Shown one piece after another: positions 58,551 through 64,000 of a stretch of DNA of 64,000 nt (positions within the stretch are counted from its first letter, which is position 1; each line of letters begins with the position of its first letter). The position numbers and the translations under genes were made by a program. The notes under the pieces were generated by a model. The model searched no databases, was not told the origin of the DNA, and worked only from the letters and a program-made list of their open reading frames with translations. Origin of the DNA: Sphaerisporangium sp040649355 (GTDB lineage Bacteria; Actinomycetota; Actinomycetes; Streptosporangiales; Streptosporangiaceae); contig NZ_JBICTU010000001.1 in the NCBI RefSeq assembly GCF_043197795.1, forward strand, positions 124,001 to 188,000, given 5' to 3'.

Positions 58551-59168
58551 CTACTTGCAGGTGCCGGACGCGCGCTCGGAGGCGACGATCTCGTCCACCG
58601 TCCGGGTTCGATATTGCTGCTGCATCTCCGCCGGTGGCACGTACTTCCACGCGCCGTTCTCGTAGATGAAGTCGTAGGTGAAGATCGCGTTCAGCCTGGA
58701 CACGCGGACCTTGGCCCGATCACCGGAGACGGCGACCTTCTTCACCTCGAACCGGATGCCGCCTGCCAACGCCGGACATTCCTTGTACCTGCGCACGTAG
58801 TCGCGGCGAGAAACAATCTTCTGGCCCTTCGCGCTCCAGGTGTCCCAGAACTCGCCGTACTCCTCGGCCGCGTACGCATCGAACGCGACAGCGGCGGCGG
58901 CCTGCACCCCGGCCTTGGTCCGCGGCTCCGCATCCACCGCGGGTTCCTCCTTGGCCGCGGCGGTCTTCGACTTCGCCGGCACCGTCGCCGTCGACGCCGG
59001 GGCCGCGGCCGACGCCTGGCCGGACTGGCGTACCAGCAGCACGGCCAGCACCGTCGCGACGAGCACGGCAACGACCGCGACCACCGTGGCGATGACCGCG
59101 ATGTTGCGGTCGCGGCTGACCCGCGTATCGCGTCGCCTCGGCTGGTGATCACTATCGGGATAGGTCAC
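58551..59168 (-). CDS. Membrane-anchored exported protein, possible lysogenic cargo
   Basis: A 205-residue protein opposite to its neighbours. A basic cytoplasmic start is followed by one membrane helix (IAVIATVVAVVAVLVATVLA), a Ser/Ala/Thr linker, and an outer domain with AYAAEEYGEFWDTWSAKGQK and FTYDFIYENGAWKYV. The pattern resembles NTF2-like extracellular domains of actinomycete proteins. Its own transcription unit in the late region marks it as a candidate gene expressed from the prophage. Confidence 0.7.
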   Translation of the reverse strand: MTYPDSDHQPRRRDTRVSRDRNIAVIATVVAVVAVLVATVLAVLLVRQSGQASAAAPASTATVPAKSKTAAAKEEPAVDAEPRTKAGVQAAAAVAFDAYAAEEYGEFWDTWSAKGQKIVSRRDYVRRYKECPALAGGIRFEVKKVAVSGDRAKVRVSRLNAIFTYDFIYENGAWKYVPPAEMQQQYRTRTVDEIVASERASGTCK

Positions 59169-59224
59169 ATCATCTCCAGATCAAGGGGGTGCCAGTGAGA
59201 CGCCTGATACCTCAGCCCGGGTTA

Positions 59225-59248
59225 CAGGTGGCCGGATCCGGCCACCTG
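59225..59248. promoter_or_regulatory. 24-base perfect palindrome
   Basis: Centred on GGATCC with outer arms CAGGTGGCC/GGCCACCTG. It lies between the reverse-strand cargo gene and the forward lysis genes. It could be an operator for the divergent pair or a loopless terminator. Confidence 0.6.
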
Positions 59249-59276
59249 CCCGGGGCCTCGGCAGAACGGAGCCCAT

Positions 59277-59615
59277 GTGAGTGATCAGATGTCCCTCGAC
59301 CTCGCCTTGCTGGACCTGCGCCGCCTGGTCGAGCTGGGGTTCTCCGAGACCAACGGTCAGAACGCGCTGATACTGCAGCGGATGGACCAGGCCGACGGCC
59401 GCCACATCGAGCTGGTGCGCAGGATAGACACCGAACGGGCGGAGATGGTCGCCCGCTACAACGACGTCGTGGAGCGGGTGCAGGTCCTCGAACGCGACGC
59501 CGTGACCAAGACCCAGCTCGCTGAACGGACCCGGCAGATCATCGCCGTGGTCGGGCTGCTCGTCACCGTCGCCGGCGTCGTCATCGCGCTCGTGTTCGGC
59601 ATCGTCCAGGTGTAA
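59277..59615 (+). CDS. Coiled-coil protein with C-terminal membrane anchor (XhlA/holin-associated type)
   Basis: A 112-residue protein from GTG 59277. The helical front part (RIDTERAEMVARYNDVVERV) is followed by IIAVVGLLVTVAGVVIALVF, a single membrane helix at the end. This resembles hemolysin XhlA-type proteins beside lysis genes. Position before the endolysin supports a lysis role. Confidence 0.65.
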   Translation: MSDQMSLDLALLDLRRLVELGFSETNGQNALILQRMDQADGRHIELVRRIDTERAEMVARYNDVVERVQVLERDAVTKTQLAERTRQIIAVVGLLVTVAGVVIALVFGIVQV

Positions 59616-59689
59616 CCCTCCCGCTTCTCGCCGGTGCCCGCCGGCGAGCTTCGCCATGCCCGCCCCCGGGCTCACCCTTCGGAGGTCCA

Positions 59690-59800
59690 ATGTCCGAACC
59701 CTTCCCACAGCCCCCCGTCGACGGCGCCGCTGTGCGCCCCGAAGACGGCCCCCAGGACGACTGGCAGGAGCTCGTGGTCAACGATGACGACGAAACCTGA
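59690..59800 (+). CDS. Very small acidic protein (36 aa)
   Basis: GGAGGTCCA precedes ATG 59690; TGA is at 59798-59800. It overlaps the endolysin start by 17 bases. It is rich in Asp, Glu and Pro (NDDDET end). It may couple translation of the endolysin; function otherwise unknown. Confidence 0.5.
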   Translation: MSEPFPQPPVDGAAVRPEDGPQDDWQELVVNDDDET

Positions 59801-60506
59801 TCAGCGCCTGGTCGAGATCATCCGCGGCGAGCTCGGCTACCGCGAACGCGCGTCCGACCACTGGACCAAGTTCGGCGCTTGGTACGAGCAGACCAAGCCG
59901 GCGCCCGGGTTCGCCGAGGGCGCCTGGTGCCAGATGCTCATCTCCTGGGCGGCCGACAAGGCGGGGATCCCTCAGACCGTCATCCCGCGCATGGCCTACA
60001 CCCCGGCGGCCGCCATGTGGTTCAAGGCCCGCGGCCGGCTGGGCCATGAGCCGAGGCCGTACGCGCTGGTCTTCTTCGACTGGGGCGGGTCTAGAAGCGA
60101 CCCCAACAAGATCGACCACGTCGGCATCGTCACCGCGGTCCTGAGCGACGGCCGCTTCCGCACCTTGGAGGGCAACACCTCCAACCAGCTGCAGGAGCAC
60201 ACCCGATCCACCTTCGGCGCGTTCTTCGCCTACCCCGACTACGCCGCGGCGGCGACCGATCCGACGGAGGTCCTGTTGAGCAAGCTGCCACTGATCAAGC
60301 CCGGCGCCGAGGGCTGGCACGCCAAGACGATCTTCTACCTGCTCAAGGCCCGCGGGTTCGGCAAGTACCTCGACGACACCCGGCTCGACCCGACCCGCTA
60401 CACCGGGGAGGTCGTCGCCTGCGTGGTCCGGCTCCAGAAGTCCGAAGGGCTCAAGCCGGACGGCGAGGTCGGCGAGAAGACCTGGCCCAAGCTGCTCGGC
60501 CTGTAG
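59784..60506 (+). CDS. Endolysin: CHAP domain plus peptidoglycan-binding domain
   Basis: A 240-residue protein, ATG 59784. Residues 1-150 are a CHAP amidase/peptidase domain: GAWCQMLISWAAD holds the catalytic cysteine, IDHVGIVTAV the histidine, TLEGNTSN the following polar residue. Residues 170-240 are a PG_binding_1 domain (VVRLQKSEGLKPDGEVGEKT). It cleaves the cell wall at the end of the lytic cycle. Confidence 0.92.
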   Translation: MTTKPDQRLVEIIRGELGYRERASDHWTKFGAWYEQTKPAPGFAEGAWCQMLISWAADKAGIPQTVIPRMAYTPAAAMWFKARGRLGHEPRPYALVFFDWGGSRSDPNKIDHVGIVTAVLSDGRFRTLEGNTSNQLQEHTRSTFGAFFAYPDYAAAATDPTEVLLSKLPLIKPGAEGWHAKTIFYLLKARGFGKYLDDTRLDPTRYTGEVVACVVRLQKSEGLKPDGEVGEKTWPKLLGL

Positions 60507-60526
60507 TACGGCAATCGCTTTACATC

Positions 60527-60549
60527 CCTCGGAGCTAACCCCTCCGAGG
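60527..60549 (+). terminator. Hairpin after the endolysin gene
   Basis: CCTCGGAG (60527-60534) and CTCCGAGG (60542-60549) pair perfectly around a seven-base loop, 12 bases before the methyltransferase start. Confidence 0.6.
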
Positions 60550-60561
60550 CTCGGGAGAAGC

Positions 60562-61281
60562 ATGCACCACAAGATCATTCAGGGCGATGCCCTATCGGTA
60601 CTCCTCACCATCCCCTCGCAATCGGTGGACCTGGTTCTGGCCGACCCGCCCTACAACAGCGGCGGCCGTACCAACACCGAACGCCGCACCAGCTCGGCCC
60701 ACTGCAAGTACGTCAGCAGCGATGCCAATCACCAACTCGCCGACTTCGCCGGCGACAACCGCGATCAGCGCAGCTACACCACCTGGTTGACCCTGATCCT
60801 CATCGAGTGCCTTCGCGTCAGCCGTACCGGGGCCTCGGCCCTGGTGTTCTGCGACTGGCGGCAGCTGCCGGCGACCTCCGACGCACTGCAGGCCGCCGGT
60901 TGGACATGGCGCGGCGTCATCCCCTGGCGCAAACCGATCTCGCGGCCGCAGCGCGATGGATTCCGCCGCGAATGCGAATACGTGCTGTGGGGCAGCAACG
61001 GCCAGCCTCATCGCCACGCCGAGCCGATCTACCTACCCGGCATGGTCGAGGGGTCACAGCCGCGCGGGCACGAGCGCCAGCACATCACTCAGAAGCCCGT
61101 GGAGGTCCTGCGGCAACTCATCCGGGTGTGCCCACCGGAGGGAACGGTCCTGGACCCGTTCGCCGGCGCCGGATCGGCCGGGGTCGCTGCGCGCCTGGAG
61201 GCTCGCCGCTACCTCGGTATCGAGATCACCGAGCACTACGCCGAAGTCGCCCGAGGCCGCCTGGACGAAGTCCGTTCGTAA
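60562..61281 (+). CDS. DNA methyltransferase (N6-adenine or N4-cytosine)
   Basis: A 239-residue protein. The catalytic motif LADPPYNSGG comes at 26-35 and the SAM motif DPFAGAGSAGVAA at about 199-211, the order of the beta class. No restriction nuclease is adjacent, so it is an orphan methylase, as in many phages, which may protect phage DNA from host restriction. Recognition sequence unknown. Confidence 0.9.
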   Translation: MHHKIIQGDALSVLLTIPSQSVDLVLADPPYNSGGRTNTERRTSSAHCKYVSSDANHQLADFAGDNRDQRSYTTWLTLILIECLRVSRTGASALVFCDWRQLPATSDALQAAGWTWRGVIPWRKPISRPQRDGFRRECEYVLWGSNGQPHRHAEPIYLPGMVEGSQPRGHERQHITQKPVEVLRQLIRVCPPEGTVLDPFAGAGSAGVAARLEARRYLGIEITEHYAEVARGRLDEVRS

Positions 61282-61309
61282 CCGTCCCGCCGGACCCCGG
61301 CGGGACGGT
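61281..61309 (+). terminator. Hairpin after the methyltransferase gene
   Basis: ACCGTCCCGCCGG (61281-61293) pairs perfectly with CCGGCGGGACGGT (61297-61309), loop three bases. The ribosome site of the next gene follows at once. Confidence 0.75.
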
Positions 61310-61325
61310 CCCTGAGGAGGGACGC

Positions 61326-61604
61326 ATGGCAAAGATCTTTATCCGTCAGCCGCTCGTGCTCCGCGCCGGCGTGGCCGTCGTGGGCATGGGCCTCGCCCGG
61401 ATCGCCGCCTGGGCGGGCTGGATCCCCGACGAGTGGGCCAACATCGACCAGGCGCGGATCGAGCAGGCGATCGACCTGATCATCCTGGGCGTCACGTGGC
61501 GGTCGACGCACAAGGCCGTCACGCCGGTGGCCGCGCCGCGCGCGAACGACGGCACCACGCTGGTGCCGATCACCCACCCGCTGCAGCGGCCGCGCCCGCT
61601 GTAG
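61326..61604 (+). CDS. Small membrane protein, holin candidate
   Basis: A 92-residue protein; GAGGAGGG precedes ATG 61326. One clear hydrophobic segment (VLRAGVAVVGMGLARIAAWA) and a second weaker one (IDLIILGVTW). Size and place near the endolysin suit a holin or spanin-like lysis partner, but the family is not certain. Confidence 0.6.
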   Translation: MAKIFIRQPLVLRAGVAVVGMGLARIAAWAGWIPDEWANIDQARIEQAIDLIILGVTWRSTHKAVTPVAAPRANDGTTLVPITHPLQRPRPL

Positions 61605-61679
61605 CCTGTGATCGTCTCCTCTCCCTGGCTGGAACGCAGCGGGACGATCGACAACCGCCACGCGTGACCCGTACGCACG

Positions 61680-61720
61680 ACGGCCCCCGTACCTCCTCCG
61701 GGAGGTACGGGGGCCGTTTC
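61680..61720 (+). terminator. Very strong terminator at the end of the phage forward genes
   Basis: A 17-base perfect stem (61680-61696 with 61701-61717) and TCCG loop, followed by TTTC. It ends rightward transcription and could also stop the reverse-strand DUF2637 gene. Confidence 0.92.
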
Positions 61721-61781
61721 GCGTTCTCAGGTACGGCTGCCAGGTAAGGCCGTCGACGCGGGCAGGAGTACCTACCCGCAG

Positions 61782-62786
61782 TCAGGTAGTGGCGTACTCC
61801 GCCAGGTACGCCCGTACCTCCTGGGCGCGCGGTTGGCCGCACTTGAGCTCTCGCTTGATCTGCGCGATGGGCGGCAGCTTGCCCTGGGCGGCCAGCGGGG
61901 CGTAGGTCTGGATCGCCTGGCGGACCGGTTCGGGTACGTCGGCGGGTACGGGCACCTCGGCGGGTACGGCCCGGAATGATCCGGTGTCGGTCACGGCTGC
62001 CTGATCAGCGGGATCGGCGGGTACGTGCTGCGCCTGGCCCTCGCCGGCGGCGCGGGCGACCAGATCGCTCCAGCGCAGGGGGGCTGCGCCACCCGGATAC
62101 GGGCTCGGCCCGGCGGGTACGGTCGCAGGTGCCTCAGGTACGGCGGCCGTACGCGGCGGGTACGGCCCCGGTTCGTCGAGCGGTAGACCCGGCCCCCCGA
62201 GGATCTCCTGCGCCGGGTCGCCGGCACCCCGCACGGGCGAGGCGGGTACGGCAGCGGCGGCTGCAGGTACAGTCGGCGCCGGACGTACCTCGGCGGGTAC
62301 GGCTCGCGCCCGGGCTGCGGCGTCGTCCCGCGCGCACAGGGCCATCAGGTGCGCCAGGGCGCCGAGCGCGACCGGCGGGATGATGCTCACGGCGACCACG
62401 AGTACCCACATGGCCGGCCCAAGGTGCCAGACATTCGCGGCGAGCAGGTGATAGGCGGCGTTGGCCAGGACGCCGACGACGATCGCGGCGATCGCGTGGA
62501 CCAGGGCGTGGTGCCGGGTGTGCTCGGAGTACCGCGCGGCGTCCACCGTGATGAGGGTGGCGGTCGCGCCGTAGGCGTCGACGCACAGCGGCAGTAGCCA
62601 TGAGAGCGACAGCCTCCAGCCGAACACGTTGAGGGAGGCGTGCCACCCGGCGAGCTCGCCGAGGCCGGACTGGGCGTGGAAGCTGGCGATCACCGCGGCT
62701 GCCGCCACGATGCCGACCAGGATCCTGCGTATCCAGTCAGGGCGAACGGGTGGCACGTCCACGGTGGCGCTCGTAATCTCGGTCAT
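61782..62786 (-). CDS. DUF2637 membrane protein with C-terminal DNA-binding-like tail
   Basis: A 334-residue protein. Four membrane helices lie in residues 20-155 (ILVGIVAAAAVIASFHAQSG; LSLSWLLPLCVDAYGATATL; VGVLANAAYHLLAANVW; WVLVVAVSIIPPVALGAL). A long Pro/Ala linker follows with repeated VPA/VPE. The end (PIAQIKRELKCGQPRAQEVR) resembles a small helix-turn-helix. DUF2637 proteins are typical of actinomycete mobile elements. Many valines in the linker use the rare codon GTA. Confidence 0.82.
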   Translation of the reverse strand: MTEITSATVDVPPVRPDWIRRILVGIVAAAAVIASFHAQSGLGELAGWHASLNVFGWRLSLSWLLPLCVDAYGATATLITVDAARYSEHTRHHALVHAIAAIVVGVLANAAYHLLAANVWHLGPAMWVLVVAVSIIPPVALGALAHLMALCARDDAAARARAVPAEVRPAPTVPAAAAAVPASPVRGAGDPAQEILGGPGLPLDEPGPYPPRTAAVPEAPATVPAGPSPYPGGAAPLRWSDLVARAAGEGQAQHVPADPADQAAVTDTGSFRAVPAEVPVPADVPEPVRQAIQTYAPLAAQGKLPPIAQIKRELKCGQPRAQEVRAYLAEYATT

Positions 62787-62824
62787 CTGTTCGTGTCTCC
62801 ATCGTGAGTGGGGATCGGGCGGAA

Positions 62825-62859
62825 GGGCCTCGCCTGGTGTTCGTGCACCGGCGAGGCCC
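62825..62859 (-). terminator. Hairpin after a small reverse-strand gene
   Basis: GGGCCTCGCC (62825-62834) pairs perfectly with GGCGAGGCCC (62850-62859). It lies just behind the stop of the gene ending at 62867. Confidence 0.75.
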
Positions 62860-62866
62860 GTTGTCG

Positions 62867-63022
62867 TCAGGGGGTCGCCGGGCGGATGCGGTCCGGCTGC
62901 ACGTCACCCGCTCCGGCCCAGCCGCCGGGAGCGGGGGCGGTCGCCCATCCGTCGCCCTGTGGGATCAGGCGTATGCCACTACGCCGGATGTCCACGATCG
63001 AGCCATCGTGCCACGTGATCAT
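62867..63022 (-). CDS. Hypothetical small protein (51 aa)
   Basis: ATG 63022 follows GAGAGAAG. MITWHDGSIVDIRRSGIRLI begins a short beta-type protein of unknown function. It is framed by hairpins on both sides, which supports its being a separate gene. Confidence 0.6.
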   Translation of the reverse strand: MITWHDGSIVDIRRSGIRLIPQGDGWATAPAPGGWAGAGDVQPDRIRPATP

Positions 63023-63064
63023 GACTTCTCTCAGGTCGTCGGTAAGCGGGGATCGAGATAGGCA

Positions 63065-63097
63065 GGCCCCGAGAGGGGCCATGTACCTCTCGGGGCC
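63065..63097 (-). terminator. Hairpin terminator
   Basis: GGCCCCGAGAGG (63065-63076) pairs perfectly with CCTCTCGGGGCC (63086-63097). It ends the reverse-strand operon whose last gene stops at 63218. Confidence 0.8.
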
Positions 63098-63217
63098 AAG
63101 GTCGGCGGGGATGACCCGCCGGTTTGATGCGGCGACCCTGCACCGTCCTCAAGGCACAGGGCCGCCGCGGCCCGACCGCAGCGCTCGGGGTCCGCTGCGG
63201 CCGGGCAGCTCATGCGG

Positions 63218-63538
63218 TCAGGACGGCCACTTGCCGCGGGTCGAGAACCGCCCGTCGGGTGCGGTGAACTTCGTGGACAGCTCGACGAGGTTCCAGCCCT
63301 GCCGCCGCAGCTCGTGGTCGCGGGTGTAGATCCATACGGGCAGGTTCGGTGCGACGTCAACCAGCTCGTCGACCACGACCTCGCCGTCGGCCGTCTCGAT
63401 CTGCCGGACCTCGTGCTCGGAGACGCGGATCTCCAGGCGCCGGCCCGGCTGCTCGTGCTCGTAGGCGGCGGCGGAGATCCGGAACGGTGTCTGCATGACG
63501 GGGTACACGCCCGTCATGGCCAGCATGATCGCGTTCAC
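63218..63538 (-). CDS. Hypothetical protein
   Basis: A 106-residue protein; GTG 63538 overlaps the stop of the upstream ATPase gene (GTGA). RISAAAYEHEQPGRRLEIRV and FTAPDGRFSTRGKWPS are visible; no known family is recognised. Coupled expression with the ATPase suggests a shared pathway. Confidence 0.65.
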   Translation of the reverse strand: MNAIMLAMTGVYPVMQTPFRISAAAYEHEQPGRRLEIRVSEHEVRQIETADGEVVVDELVDVAPNLPVWIYTRDHELRRQGWNLVELSTKFTAPDGRFSTRGKWPS

Positions 63539-63918
63539 ATGCACCTCGTGAACCACACGGTCTTGCCGCGGCCGTCGTCCGCTGGTTCCACGCCCCAGCG
63601 GTCCGCGAGCGCCGCCACGATCACCAGCCCCCGCCCGTGCTCTTCGTCATCGCCGGGCGTCCGTGGCGCGGGCACCGACACGGGGCCCATGTCCGCCACC
63701 TCGCCGCCCACGCACCGGCCGGAGGACCTCAACGACATGGTGTACGGCGGGCACCCGTACGTGATCGCGTTGGTGCACAGCTCGCTGAGGATGACCAGCA
63801 CTTCGTAGGCCAGGTCGCCCAGGCCCCAGCTCTCCAGCGTGGCCAGTGCGATCTCCCGTCCCTTGCCGATCGCCTCGGGGTTGGCGGGTAAGTCCCAATG
63901 GGCCTCATGTTCGCTCAT
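63535..63918 (-). CDS. RsbW-like ATP-binding protein (HATPase_c_2)
   Basis: A 127-residue protein with the GHKL fold: ELCTNAITYG is the N box, EVADMGP corresponds to the G1 box but lacks the usual D-x-G-x-G spacing, and EHGRGLVIVAALADRWGV is the G2 region. Proteins of this type act as anti-sigma factors or regulators in actinomycetes, where many copies exist. Start ATG 63918 lies one base from the stop of the next upstream gene. Confidence 0.82.
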   Translation of the reverse strand: MSEHEAHWDLPANPEAIGKGREIALATLESWGLGDLAYEVLVILSELCTNAITYGCPPYTMSLRSSGRCVGGEVADMGPVSVPAPRTPGDDEEHGRGLVIVAALADRWGVEPADDGRGKTVWFTRCM

Positions 63919-64000
63919 CTACCCGTGCCTCCGGGGAAGTAGGACCCAAGCCAAATGGCCCTGCCCCTCGATATGCTTCGTGCCGAACTCGGCCACGTCG
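63919..64000 (-). CDS. 3' end of an unknown reverse-strand gene
   Basis: The reverse frame from 64000 is open to TAG at 63921-63919 and encodes EFGTKHIEGQGHLAWVLLPR plus a short end. It is directly followed by the ATPase start, so it probably belongs to the same operon. The family cannot be named from 26 residues. Confidence 0.55.
   Translation of the reverse strand, partial: DVAEFGTKHIEGQGHLAWVLLPRRHG

Noticed and set aside
60000..64000. attR within the window
   Set aside because: No second copy of the tRNA-Pro 3' end was found by reading this part on either strand.

Overview
The window is very GC-rich actinomycete DNA with many GTG starts and no introns. Gene content and order (marP, CoA-Nudix, nth, crp, MBL hydrolase, Nudix, RidA, DUF4177, two ArsA-like ATPases, wblA/whiB4, class A PBP, metallophosphoesterase) match the conserved actinobacterial block known in Mycobacterium tuberculosis as Rv3671c-Rv3683 and in Streptomyces around wblA. 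Protein style suggests the order Streptosporangiales, but the genus cannot be fixed from sequence alone.

Left part, 1-24.9 kb: host chromosome. It starts with the end of a DUF309 gene, then marP, a HEAT-repeat gene, a CoA-pyrophosphatase Nudix gene and a complete nth. From 4.5 to 13.3 kb the conserved block is interrupted by a GH15 trehalase/glucoamylase-like gene, a membrane protein, a cytochrome b561-like/molybdopterin oxidoreductase fusion, and a divergent sugar module (extended SDR, GT-C membrane protein, GT2 glycosyltransferase, DUF2064 protein, methyltransferase). At its far end lie a transposase scrap and a second nth that has lost its 3' half, directly before crp. The block then resumes: crp, MBL hydrolase, Nudix, RidA and DUF4177 (reverse strand); two ArsA-like ATPases; wblA divergent from a class A penicillin-binding protein; GatB/YqeY; metallophosphoesterase; tRNA-Pro(CGG).

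Right part, about 25.0-64.0 kb: a prophage of the siphovirus HK97-like type, integrated at the 3' end of tRNA-Pro. In order: tyrosine integrase; a repressor and a Cro-like gene, divergent, each with one copy of an inverted operator; an excisionase-like gene; about 20 short, mostly overlapping early genes of unknown function, with a winged-helix replication-like protein; a strong terminator; a collagen-like fibre gene, HNH nuclease, terminase subunits, portal-MuF fusion, protease, capsid, connectors, tail tube, tail chaperones with a -1 frameshift site, tape measure, several extra tail genes, distal tail and tail-associated proteins, a reverse-strand cargo gene, CHAP endolysin, DNA methyltransferase and a small membrane protein. 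After a strong terminator at 61.7 kb come reverse-strand genes (DUF2637 membrane protein, short hypotheticals, an RsbW-like ATPase) that may be prophage or host. No second copy of the tRNA end was seen, so attR probably lies beyond the window.

The phage modules look intact: integration, lysogeny control, packaging, head, tail and lysis are all present without visible frameshifts, so this may be an inducible prophage. The least understood parts are the early-gene train, the four genes between tape measure and distal tail protein, and the host sugar/molybdopterin cluster.
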